Assembly (NCBI GenBank): GCA_002786025.1
Contig: NHNW01000073.1
Span: forward strand, 248,001-312,000
DNA from: Zasmidium citrigriseum
Taxonomy: Eukaryota > Ascomycota > Dothideomycetes > Mycosphaerellales > Mycosphaerellaceae
Direction: 5' to 3'
DNA length: 64,000 nt
The translations under genes and the position numbers were made by a program. Numbering within the stretch: the stretch's first letter is position 1; every line of letters begins with the position of its first letter. This document shows positions 53,942 to 63,226 of this stretch, one piece after another. A model generated the notes under the pieces. It worked only from the letters and a program-made list of their open reading frames with translations, had not been told where the DNA came from and did not search any database.

Positions 53942-55249
53942 ATGAGCCTTTCCTTGATGGCGTGTCAACAACAACACACGTCACCAGCCATGAGAAGCTG
54001 TCTCGCAAATTTCACACGTGCAATTGCGCCACCAGGAAATGTGCACAGGGCGTTTCAAGCGCCAAGTCGACTTTTCCAACGTCGCTCAAAAGCATCTCTT
54101 CACAATCTGGAATCATCGAGTCATCCCCAGAAATTAAAATTCAAATACACCGGTCGCAACACGCCTCTCAACGAGACAACGCCATTGTTGATGAATCGCA
54201 TGAGAGCCGCGCGACGACAGCAGATGTTTGGTGACTATTCAGCTGAGGCTAGCACTCTGGGTCAGCGGATTCTCTCGGGGCAGTTCAATGCAGCGCAGTA
54301 CCTGCAAGAAGAGATTGCAGGGAATCGGGCCACCGTGGAGAAAGTCCGCATGTGTCTTCTTGCCAGCTTCAAGCGCATAATGACTGCACCTAGGCCAGGT
54401 CGGCTTGCGGCTCTAAGAAAAGAGAAGATATCACTCGCGCGTACAGTTCTGGATTTTCTGTGGCGGGATGAAAACCACTGGTTGCCCATTCTTGTCTACG
54501 ACGACAGGGCACGTTTAGCGCTTTGCTATTTTGCTGTCATGGACCAGCTCGAGCAATATCTAGCGCGCTGGTTGCATGTTACCCTTCGTACGGACATTGA
54601 CAGAGAGCTTCTCGGCTGGCGCGGCTCGCTGTTCAGCGCCATCCTCCGCTCTTTCCTTATGCGAGATGTCGAACACCGGGCTGATAAAGCTCTGCAGTTC
54701 TTTATGGACATCACGAGCGAAAAGGCCAGGCTTGGCCAGGAGCACGCTGCCGCCATCGCAGCCGATTCGCGGGAATTTCCTCAGCTGGCCACAATGTCAC
54801 TGGCCCCTGCGATCAGGATGCTTGGGAACGAACTCGGGACTGGCAAGTATTCACAGACAGACGTTCATCTTTACAACAGGTTCTCAGCATTCTACAGACG
54901 CTTTGGATATCCGCACGCCATTGCACCACCGATGACATTTGAGCTCACTATAGCGTGCATGAGCATGAGACATCCTTCAGACGCACGTGCTGATCGGATG
55001 ATGGCTTTTTTGCGCAAGCACCTGGAAGGCGGCAAAACTGCTGAGGACCTCGAGCGATTCGTCGAGGCCCTGGCAATCCCCGAGGAACGGTTCCAGAGGA
55101 CGATGAAATGCCTCCGACAGCTGCTCTCGCGACAGGGACGACATGACGATCTCAAGTGGGTCGAGGAAAATACCAGAAACTTGCACTTCAAGCCTCGAGG
55201 GGATCTTCACGGTGACATGGAAGTCTTTCCGGGGTATCCGCGCGCTTGA
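53942..55249 (+). CDS. Tandem family member 3 (unknown, possibly mitochondrial)
   Basis: The frame encodes 435 aa from ATG 53942. An in-frame second Met (MRSCLANFTRAIAPPG) begins a segment rich in Arg and Ser without acidic residues, a likely mitochondrial presequence, so that may be the true start. Conserved blocks are GQFNAAQYLQEEIAG, EKVRMCLLASFKRIM, LARTVLDFLWRDENHWLPIL, LALCYFAVMDQLEQYLARWL, GWRGSLFSAILRSFLM, ADKALQFF, HLYNRFSAFYRRFG, MSMRHPSDARADRMMAFLRK and RQGRHDDLKWVEENTRNL. It has no recognised domain. It is separated from members 1 and 2 by the HET and AAA+ genes. Confidence 0.72.
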   Translation: MSLSLMACQQQHTSPAMRSCLANFTRAIAPPGNVHRAFQAPSRLFQRRSKASLHNLESSSHPQKLKFKYTGRNTPLNETTPLLMNRMRAARRQQMFGDYSAEASTLGQRILSGQFNAAQYLQEEIAGNRATVEKVRMCLLASFKRIMTAPRPGRLAALRKEKISLARTVLDFLWRDENHWLPILVYDDRARLALCYFAVMDQLEQYLARWLHVTLRTDIDRELLGWRGSLFSAILRSFLMRDVEHRADKALQFFMDITSEKARLGQEHAAAIAADSREFPQLATMSLAPAIRMLGNELGTGKYSQTDVHLYNRFSAFYRRFGYPHAIAPPMTFELTIACMSMRHPSDARADRMMAFLRKHLEGGKTAEDLERFVEALAIPEERFQRTMKCLRQLLSRQGRHDDLKWVEENTRNLHFKPRGDLHGDMEVFPGYPRA

Positions 55250-55560
55250 GTGTCCAACGGGCTGCCCAATACGCTCCTGTGTCGTCGCACCGGACGACTT
55301 ACGAGGGCTTCGTAGAAGGCACATCCCTAATGCAAGATCAAGAAAGTCGCATTCTCTGGCTGACTTTCCTGAGCCGGCCGCTTGAGAGATCACCAGATCT
55401 ACAAAGAGATGACGAAGGATGAATCAAGCGGTGAGCGTCTTAGACAGACCCAGAAAAGGTGCGACAGTGCCTGATTTCGGCTCATACAGATAGAGTTACA
55501 CATCATCATATACCCATTTTCGGTTTGCTCAAACGCCGGCTGTGATACACACGCATCACC
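55250..55560. other. Intergenic region between convergent genes
   Basis: This 311 bp stretch lies between the 3' ends of tandem family member 3 and RIC8. No further feature was seen. Confidence 0.45.
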
Positions 55561-57153
55561 TCAATCTAACTCCTCAAACCGCCCATCATCAATCGCCTGC
55601 TCCACAGGATTCTTCACATCCACCACGCCCGTCGCCTTCAACCTCTCAAACAACACAAATAACCTCTCGGCCTCCTGTTCTTTCTCCTCCTCCGTCATCT
55701 CCTCCACCTTCGGAACTTCTCGATCCTCGGCGCTATACCTCTGTCCCGTGACGGGATTGACTTCATTCGCACCGCCCTCGGCGTCATCGCTGCTCATGCT
55801 GCTGGCTTCCATCGCATTGGTCGGGATCTCGATGTTATGGCTCATCAGGAACCCTGAAGCGAAACCGTAGCCGATGTTCTTGACGAATTTGGATGCGTCT
55901 TTGTCGCTGAGTTCGAACAGGAGGCTGGATATGTTTTCTCGTAATGTTGGGAGGTTCGGGGAGCATGATAAGCGGAGAAGCCGAGCGGAGAGTGTCTCGC
56001 CTTGCCCAAGGGGTTTGTCGCGGTCTTTTGGATTTGGAAGCAGGAGCCAGCGCATCCAGGATTTCATCTGAGGCGTTGCGAGCTCGTACATTCTGCGGAT
56101 GAGAGTGCAGAGGGGCGCGGCGGCTTGGTCGAGGTCCCGCTCGGATTGTTTGCGGATTGCTTCGTCGAAGATGCAGACGAGGCGGTCAACGACGGATTCT
56201 GGGTTGGAGTAAGGAAAGAGAGGACTTGCGCGGGATTCTGGGCCCATGCGGGTTTTGCGTTCAGAGGCTTTGATGTCGAGGTTGAGGAGGGCGTTGAGGA
56301 GGTAGGTTATTGGTGGTTGGAGAGGTGGGTTTGGGAGTGGGTGGTGGAGGATTATGTTGATGAGGGGCTCGACTGAGGGCGTGAAGCGGGGAATTAGGTC
56401 GGGGTAGTAGTATGTTATGTTGAAGAGGAGTTTCAGAGTCTCGACCATGGCCATGTCTTGCAGGGAGGATGTGCTGGATTTTCGCCGGCCGCTTTTGGAA
56501 AAGTTCTTGGCATGGCGCAGGATGTGGTTGTTGATGCTGTCGGCCAGCTTATTATCGTCCACGAGAACTTCGAAGTCGATTTTGGTGTTGTAGGTTAGGA
56601 GGAAGAGGATTCGGGATATTAAAAATTCGTCGTCTCGGTTGTCGACTTTCAGTCGTTCGGCTGCCTTTGGTCCGTAGCCAAAGTCGACGAAGATTTGTCG
56701 TGAGGGCTCATTGAGGAGGAAGGCGTTTGCCAGACATCGTAGTGCTTCTCGTGAGGCATTGTTTGCTTCTCTGTCGAGGCCGTATTTTGACAGTACGGAA
56801 ATGCCCTTCCATCGTCAGCAAAGCGAGATAGGATAGTTGGAATGAGTTCACACACTCGCTTCGTAAAGATGGGACCTGCAGTCTCGGTTCTCCGGCCAAG
56901 GACTTTCACCTGACCCAATATATCTTCTTGCTCTAATACCAGTAAGCTTCTGGGTGGTAAAGCTGATTGGACCATTCACTCACGTTTCAGCGAAAGTTTA
57001 GCACCTTCCAGATTCTGCTCAAGCTGGAGAAGGAGCCGGTCGACCTCAGCGGTGCCTGGATAATGCGGCTAAAGTTAGCGTTGCACGTGTGCGAGGCGTA
57101 TAGATTGGGGAGGCTTCTACCTGCGCTGGCGTCGGCGGCGACTGGGGTGGCAT
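55561..57153 (-). CDS. RIC8: RIC8 (synembryn), guanine nucleotide exchange factor and chaperone for G-alpha
   Basis: RIC8 folds and activates G-protein alpha subunits. Four exons (57153-57121, 57068-56984, 56932-56856 and 56805-55561) separated by introns of 50-52 nt give 479 aa, the usual size. Conserved stretches are ASREALRCLANAFLLNEPSR, then QIFVDFGYGPKAAERLK, DDEFLISRILFLLTY, and the C-terminal block NPVTGQR...MTEEEKEQEAERLFVLFERL...NPVEQAIDDGRFEELD. All joins keep frame, and branch-like CTAAC and CTGAC sites precede the acceptors. The start at ATG 57153 (MPPQSPPTPAQ) is the first in-frame Met of the joined reading. The RIP-damaged repeat region begins about 280 bp upstream. Confidence 0.92.
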
Positions 57154-57430
57154 CTTGCGGTCGCATCGCCAGCATATTGACTTTCCGATGGAGCGCAGGA
57201 CGGAGGAGGATGGTGAATTCTTATGCACAGGTCCGGTGAAGGATTCGGGTGAGGAATGGTGGCCCAGCCGTAGGAGCGCGCGTTCTTGTGCCACGCGAGC
57301 GTCTCGAGCTGCTTCGTCGTCCTTCGATGATGTTGCACTGTTATCGATATCCTTCGGCCCGGCGGAACCGAAGCCAAGCTGTCAGACGAGCACGGGTCTC
57401 ACCGAGAGGCTAGCTTCTTCTGTGCTTCTT

Positions 57431-58197
57431 TTTAGGTCGATATGCGGCCAGTATACGGCTTCTACGGTAGGATATCGGGTGTCTTAGCAGCTACTAGTCG
57501 ATATCCGAGGCCGGTATTCGGCTACTAAGTTATATTAACCTTATTTATATATATTAGATTAGTCGATAGCTAAAGAATCGACCTTATAGTTTATTTTATA
57601 TATTATATCGCCCCCTATATATATACTCGCTTATTAGTTATAAGCCTAGTTCGCCTATAATTAGGCTGTTTAGGGTATCGATTAGCCTAAACCTAGTACT
57701 ACCCCTTATTTATTAAAGTTAATCGACCTAAAACCTATCTAATTAGATACTTCCTACTCTCCTAATACCTTACGAGCGTAATAGCTACCTCGATGTTTAA
57801 TCTTAGCGACCTACGACTTGAATCGCGGTTAAAAGAGTTACTTTATAATAGTTCGCGGAAGTTTAACGACTACTAGATAATCTCCAAGAGTAAGGTAAAG
57901 TTAATAGGTATTTTATAATATATATAACCCGTACGAATTATCTAGGATCTAGCAAACCCGAACAATACAATTTAGGTTGGTCCTAAACCTAAACCTTAAA
58001 ATCCGAGGTACCTATTACTACTAGTATTAGACTTTCTAGTCGGAAATACTAATAGTTTTTAAACTAAAGACTAATCGACCTTTAAGCTCTAATAGCGTAT
58101 CTCGATAGCCTATTATAACGCCTAGCAATATAGGTTTAGCGTTAAGCGAGACGACTATCTTCGTTTTTAGGTAAAGAAGTTATAGTAGAAGTAGATA
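57431..58197. repeat. RIP-damaged AT-rich repeat
   Basis: Beyond about 57480 the sequence is TA-rich with few CA and TG, and no protein could be read. The boundary contains a degenerate direct duplication: TCGATATGCGGCCAGTATAC near 57437 against TCGATATCCGAGGCCGGTAT near 57498, each followed by CGGCT. The element type was not identified. Confidence 0.55.
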
Positions 58198-58310
58198 CCG
58201 AGGTGGGCTAGGTTAGGTTGGGCTAGGCCGACGGCCTAGAACTAGGCCTATTAAAGTTAGGCTTCTGGGCCCGGGAAAAATCCAGCGGGCCTTAGTAGGC
58301 CTACTAGGCT
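58198..58310. other. Candidate hAT terminus and subterminal repeats
   Basis: The stretch starts CCGAGGTGGGCTAGG, resembling the C.GAGGTGGGC ends common in hAT elements. It is followed by GGGCTAGGCC, GGCCTAGAACTAGGCC and GGGCCCGGGAAAAATCC, GGGCC-type repeats often found just inside such ends. The partner terminus is not in the window, so no inverted repeat can be verified. Confidence 0.4.
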
Positions 58311-58580
58311 AAAGTAGGCTATAGATAGAGAAAAGATGTGTTTAATCTTTATATAGACAAAGTGTTAATCGGCTACATAACATTAGGTAGAGGAGGTAGT
58401 ATAGCAAAGAGGTAAGCTACATAACTTTTAAGGAGGGGGAGGGGAGTAGGGGTATCGTCGCTCTTAACATCGCTTGAAAAACAAATTATCTCTCGAGCCT
58501 CCACTTTAGGAGGCATTCTCTCTAGTGCCATTCTTAGTCTGCTGTTCCTTAGGCTGCTGCTGCGCTAGCAGGTCCTAAGT

Positions 58581-58675
58581 CTCCTTCGTGCTAGCCTCTA
58601 CTAGCTGCTCGGTCGGCATATCCTTAGGCTCCTTCGTGCTAGCCTCTGCTAGCTGCTTGGTCGGCGATACCTAAG
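58581..58675 (-). repeat. Two-fold in-frame repeat in H3-like extension
   Basis: Two units carry the peptide pattern PT(K/E)QL.EASTKE, repeated near the C-terminus of the extended H3-like protein. Confidence 0.7.
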
Positions 58676-59401
58676 TATTAGTTGTAACAGCCTCGGTTGG
58701 CTACCGGCTACTACTGCCGGCTACGGGCTCCTTAGGTAGCTAATAGACATTAATACTATCTTGTTTACCGATAGTAGGCTGCTCTTTAGCCCACTCTTCG
58801 AGAGGATAACCTACAGGAGGTTCAGGGCGCTAGGCGCGAGACTCCGTCTACTACTACTTAAGTAGCGCGTTAGCCGCGTCCGCCTCATCCTTTCGGATCT
58901 TAAGGACCTGGATGTCCTTCTAGTTCCAGAAGTGTTCGGCGACTAGCTACGCCTTCTTCATAACCTATTCTTGCCTTCGTTCTTCGTCTTCCTGCTAGCT
59001 ACGGTCGCCGGCTACGCTAGACTTAGGCGCCTATACTGCTCTAGTCGTTTGCTGTGGTGGAGCCTTCTTAGAGGTCGCCTTCTTGCTAGGCTAGGCTTTT
59101 ATAGTCGGACAGACGTTAGGATCGACTATATTGCCTATCTAAGATAGTGGAGGCTTGCGACTAGCCTTCGTCTTAGGGTGGTTCCAAAAGTCCCTTAGTA
59201 GGCCGTTAATGTACTTGGCCTCCTCCGTAGTAATCTTGAAGTCCTTAATGTCGACCCAGCCCTAGACTCGTTAGAGGACTTAGTGGCATTTGCGGTTGTT
59301 ATTGGTCTGCTTCTTAGCAGCCTTCTCCGCTTTCTTCTAGTCGGCTAGCTTCTTCTTCACCTTAGCCTTCCTAGCCATCTTCTTCTCTCGTTCACGTTTC
59401 A

Positions 59402-59451
59402 CTAGATATCGTTAGTAAATGCTAGCTACGTGTGCCGGCTACGCAACTTAC
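59402..59451 (-). other. Intron 3 of extended H3-like gene, shared core
   Basis: This 50 nt intron has donor GTAAGT, branch site TACTAAC and acceptor TCTAG. Between them is the core CGTAGCCGGCACACGTAGCT followed by AGCA. Removal keeps the reading frame. Confidence 0.8.
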
Positions 59452-59628
59452 ACTATGCAATGCGGTCCGCATAACTAGTACTCTTATTACTTAAGCCTTC
59501 TTCGTCATTGGCCTCCATTCTCTCGAGGCGCGACGACAATCGTTTCAGCTCTCTATCCGTTTTGTCGACACGACGCTAAAGAGCCTCTTTATCGCTGCCG
59601 TCTTGTTCTTCTTCTTCTTCTTCTTCGA

Positions 59629-59790
59629 CGGGCTCAGGTAAGGCAACTCGAGCTCTCTTGCGTGGATTACGCTAGCTGCTAACGGGCTTAGGTAAGGCAA
59701 CTCGAGGTCCTCTCTTGCGTAGCGTACGCTAGCTGCCGACGGGCTTAGGTGAGGCAACTCGAGTTCTCTTGCGTAGCGTACGCTAGCTGC
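59629..59790 (-). repeat. Three-fold in-frame tandem repeat, 54-57 bp
   Basis: Units start at 59629, 59683 and 59740. In the minus-strand frame each encodes a variant of (stop or Gln)RTLRKR followed by RVA.PKPV, a basic, proline-containing motif reminiscent of DNA-binding tails. Confidence 0.8.
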
Positions 59791-60084
59791 CCTAGACGAG
59801 GCGCTTCCGGCCTCTATTGCCCTTATATTGCTCCTCTTAGGCCTAGAACGCCGCTTCGTTATTATCGTTCGCAATAATACGAGAGTCAACTTTGCCTTGT
59901 CTCTTATTGTTTAGGTGGGTGATTTGCTTCTTGAGACTAACACTAATAGTAGCTCTTAGGTAGGGAGCGTCTATTGTACCGCGTAGCTTGAAGTTGTTAT
60001 AGATCTTAAGGATCTAACTAAGAGTATAAAGATCCTTCTACATGAGCGTAACACACTTTCCGTTAAGCGTGATAAGGTTAGCAG

Positions 60085-60136
60085 CTAAAAATCATTAGTA
60101 TACGCTAGCTACGCTTGCTAGCTACGCAGAACATAC
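60085..60136 (-). other. Intron 2 of extended H3-like gene, shared core
   Basis: This 52 nt intron has donor GTATGT, branch-like ACTAATG and acceptor TTTAG, with core CGTAGCTAGCAAGCGTAGCT followed by AGC. Removal joins the helix-2 codons (CDMFK) to ANLITL in frame. Confidence 0.8.
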
Positions 60137-60379
60137 CTTTAAACATGTCGCATAGCACGTATGCCATAGCATATCGGAGGGCTTAGATTGCATCTTTCTT
60201 CTAGCGTGGCTCGAAATGAATGTATTTGCCCTTGTCTTCGACATAACGCCTAACTCTCTTGGCCTAGTCTGTGTACTCTTTCTACACCATTTCCCGTATA
60301 AGGCGCGAGAATGGCGCGAAGGGGATTTCCTAGTCGGGCGGAATTTCCTAGAGACGTCGCGTCTCTCGAAAGTGTCTCT

Positions 60380-60430
60380 CTGTTAAAGCGTTAGCGACCT
60401 GCTAGCTACGAGTGCCAGCTACGGGCTTAC
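60380..60430 (-). other. Intron 1 of extended H3-like gene, shared core
   Basis: This 51 nt intron has donor GTAAGC, branch-like GCTAACG and acceptor AACAG, with core CGTAGCTGGCACTCGTAGCT followed by AGCA. Removal keeps frame. Confidence 0.8.
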
Positions 60431-60599
60431 GAAGTTGCTACTAAGGCGTCAAAGTGCGGCCTTCCTAACCATTTGCGCCTAGTATCTTAACATTACGTAC
60501 ACGAGCGACACCTAGTAGCGCCTTAGTAGAGAGCTACCTGCGAGGCGCTTTCGCTGCTAACGCCTTAGCTTGCGCGGTAGGTCTCTTTATACGCGCCAT

Positions 60600-60991
60600 A
60601 ATAAGGTGAGGTGAAGTATGTGTGAATTTTTCCAGGCGTCGTAGGCGGTTAGAGCGCTCGAAACGGGCTAAGGCGGCGGTAGGGGTAGGTGTTGTAGTGT
60701 TAGAGGGTTTGAGATTGCGACTAGTGTTTTATGCTAGCGTTTCGTGTAACGTCATGGGTACATATAACGGCAGGTGTGCCGAAGAATATAGGGAAGGAGC
60801 TATAGCTAGCCTGCGTAGCCGGCAGAAGCTAGGGAAAAAACGTATAGTAAGCCGCGGGGATTACACTTCACCTCACACTTTACTACGGGTGAAAACCCTT
60901 TACATACCGCTTGAAAACGCGGGAAAATGCACGGAAAGACTTAGGGAAGAATAGATATTCATTAGTACTGTTCTCACTAATCTCGGCTAGT
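60600..60991. other. Spacer between the two histone-like genes
   Basis: These 392 bp should contain the promoter of the extended H3-like gene. One copy of the core-like sequence (CTGCGTAGCCGGCA, near 60800) occurs here in the plus orientation. The plus-strand open frame in this stretch has no recognisable content. Confidence 0.45.
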
Positions 60992-61728
60992 CTAGCGCTG
61001 CCGTAGCTTTTTACATAGAGCTATATCCTTCGACATAAGGGTAACGCGTTTCGCGTAGATAGCTAGTAGGTTGGAGCACTCGAATTCTGAGACAAGGAAC
61101 GCTTTGGCGGCTTCTTGCAATGCCTTAATCGCGGACGCCTACCATCTTGTAATTTCCCTACCTACGGCCTACTCGCTAGAAATCTCTCGAACTAGTCGTT
61201 GGAAGGGCACCTTTTGTATAAGGAGGGAATACCCGGATTTCGTAGAGCCCTAATATTTCCGGATCTCACGTAGAGTAGCTCGACTAGTATTAAATTTTCG
61301 TCGTTTGCGAGGTGTGTTATAATCCGTTTTCTTCGCGATAACTTTCTTGCGCCTAGTTCGGGCTGCGCTTTTTTGTGCCTTTCCAATCGCTGTCTTGGCT
61401 CTCTTCTTTTGTTAAGGTGCTTTCGTAGTTTTGCGCGGCGCCTTCGCTAGTACCGTTTTACGAGGGGCTTTCGAGGACGTTTATAGTCGAGACGGACTAG
61501 CTTTGGGGTTCTAAGACCGTCGTTAGATTAGGTACTTAGCCAACGATAGGTACTTCATACCGTAGTCTTCCACGATGTAGGTCTGTCCGTATCCGAAGCT
61601 AAGGGTTAACTAGCGGGTAGCACTTCTATACGTTTTCGTAGTAGCGGGGAGGATGGCATATCGTCATTAACCTTATCGTTGTTATCGAGTTCGTCGTTAT
61701 ATTCATCGTTATCTATTGGACTAGGCAT
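60992..61728 (-). pseudogene. CENP-A-like histone H3 variant, RIP-damaged
   Basis: Two exons (61728-61561 and 61510-60992) joined across a 50 nt intron (GTATGA...CTAATCTAAC...TTAG) give 229 codons including six premature TAA or TAG codons. The N-terminal tail is long (about 125 residues), acidic at first, then basic with two KAPRK motifs. The fold reads ATLREIRKY-stop-GST (H3: ALREIRRYQKST), VPFQRLVREI, then [17 protein letters not shown] (H3: RFQSSAIGALQEA), [16 protein letters not shown] (H3: LCAIHAKRVTIMPKDI). Loop 1 between REI and WQ has 12 residues against 9 in H3, the same length as in yeast Cse4, and Trp replaces Phe, both features of centromeric H3. The stops sit at two Gln codons conserved in H3. 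The stop at 60992 may itself be mutated Gln, with the original end slightly downstream. It is not the genome's functional CENP-A in this state. Confidence 0.83.
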
Positions 61729-62336
61729 ATCGAGAAGGGCTTAATTACTTAGGAATTAATTAGAGTAGATAGCGGGCATGTTTTGGAGGTTGAAGAAAGG
61801 AAGATAGTAAGAGCGGGGAAAAGGGAAGCTTTTGAATTGCCGCCAAGACGCTAAGAAGTACGTGAACGCCGGCTACGCCTACCGACTACGCCTTAAGAGT
61901 AGTGTCCAATGCAGTAGGCTTCTTTCTACTCTAGGCACGCGTTTTTCTTCTCTTTAGTACGCCGCCTTCCCCTTTGTTACTAATATAGCAGAGATCCTCC
62001 TTAGTAGCGATCTCATGCTCTAGTACGTCGTCCTCTATCTGCTGCTCGAACGAATCCTTGTTAGACCGTTCTATCTACCTTGACTCTTAACGAAGACGGT
62101 GGCGACACATTATAATAGCGCGAAAGACATCCGGATGGTATGACTGATTGTAACGAGCTTGGTAGCGAGCAATACTAAAGGCCCTCTCGCATCCGATTCC
62201 CGCTCCAGGTATACAGAGTACGTCTCTAGCAATCTTCGCAATCGTAGGGAACTATTGCTCAATATGTGCCTACTAAGCAAGGATATCGTCACTAACCACA
62301 TTATGGAGGTTCGAAAAGTCTAGATACGTTAGACTA

Positions 62337-62391
62337 CTGCAAGCAACTAGCGGCGGCTGCTAGCGACAGGTGCTAGCTACGGTTAACGTAC
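62337..62391 (-). other. Intron of hAT transposase, shared core
   Basis: This 55 nt segment has donor GTACGT and acceptor TTGCAG, with core CGTAGCTAGCACCTGTCGCT followed by AGCAG. The joined frame is off by one base by my reading, so either the copy has a small indel or a border differs. Confidence 0.6.
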
Positions 62392-63226
62392 CTTTTCGTT
62401 TGTAACGAAAGAACTCTTCCATAGGGTCGTCGTCCACGTGTTAAGAAGAGCTCGTCTAACTTGAATTTCCTCTAAAGAGTCGTGACTGTTTCGTAAGCTT
62501 CTGTCTCTTACGCTATCCACCTTGCGAGTTCTGCTGCGAGCTGCTTTCAGCTTTAGAATACTTTCGAAAGAGCTTCTTAAGACAGTTCCAATAATGTTCT
62601 TCCTACTCTAGTTCTAAAGCCTACTTAGGTAGCTGCCATAACTCGCCCTTCTGCGATGGATAGAGTAGGACAGCAACACTATACAGATCGCCGAATAATT
62701 CAAACGTCTGCGAGTAGTATTTGTTAAGCTTTTCCTACGCTGCCTCCAGAGCTACGAGCATTCTCTTTTTCCATAGCTTCCGTTTCTTCTCAAGTCGCTG
62801 TCGAGTAGTATCTATACTATTGAAAATGTAGTTATACAACCTAAAGATAAGGTGTAGTGTTAGCCCATATAACCGACTTATAAGCGCTATCGCTTTAGCG
62901 AAAGGTCTCGCTAACTTAACAAGGTATTTAACTTAATTCCACTTAGTGTTAGAGAGCTCTAGCTAGTCGAGCTCATACTCCTTGTAGTATTTGTTAATAG
63001 AGTCTCGGAGAAGACATAGTCAAATAAGCATGTAGTATGTCGAGTCGAATCGTGTCTTAACATCTTGGATAAGTCGAAGCTTCTAAAATGCATCCCGTGT
63101 CTATCTTTCGTTCCAGGCTATCGCGGCTTTAGTCATGATGGGTTTCTTGTTTACTTCGACCTAAATACGTTCGAAAGCCTCTGTCCGCGGTAAGTTCTAA
63201 TTGACGTGGATCGCTGTTTGTCGAAT

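Larger units (their letters stand above)
58506..60599 (-). pseudogene. Histone H3-like protein with long basic C-terminal extension
   Basis: Four exons (60599-60431, 60379-60137, 60084-59452 and 59401-58506) with introns of 51, 52 and 50 nt join in frame to 647 codons ending in TAA at 58506. The N-terminus reads MARIK, then KAPRR-stop-LSTKA, where H3 has MARTK and KAPRKQLATKA. The fold follows: FRETRRL-stop-E for LREIRRYQK, APFSRLIREM for LPFQRLVREI, DAIQALRYAMAYVLCDMF for AVMALQEACEAYLVGLF, and ANL...K.VTLM.KDL for TNL...KRVTIMPKDI. Loop 1 is about 18 residues longer than in H3. The remaining ~430 residues are Lys/Arg-rich, with a three-fold repeat, a Glu run, coiled coil and a two-fold C-terminal repeat. 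There are many stops, almost all TAG or TAA, several at Gln positions conserved in H3. Such an H3 variant would enter chromatin; its purpose is unknown. Confidence 0.82.

Noticed and set aside
58990..59025. An additional intron in the last exon of the extended-H3 gene, because the core motif occurs there.
   Set aside because: No donor, branch site or acceptor is placed suitably, and the frame reads through the segment.
60622..60954. A 110-aa plus-strand open frame with an Arg-rich start between the two histone-like genes.
   Set aside because: It is antisense to the promoter region of the extended-H3 gene, with no recognisable motif. Its Arg-rich start reflects local composition.
58506..61728. 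The in-frame TAG and TAA codons as a reassigned genetic code or stop-codon readthrough.
   Set aside because: Neighbouring host genes use ordinary stops, and the changes match RIP, which also explains Asp-to-Asn changes in the transposase.
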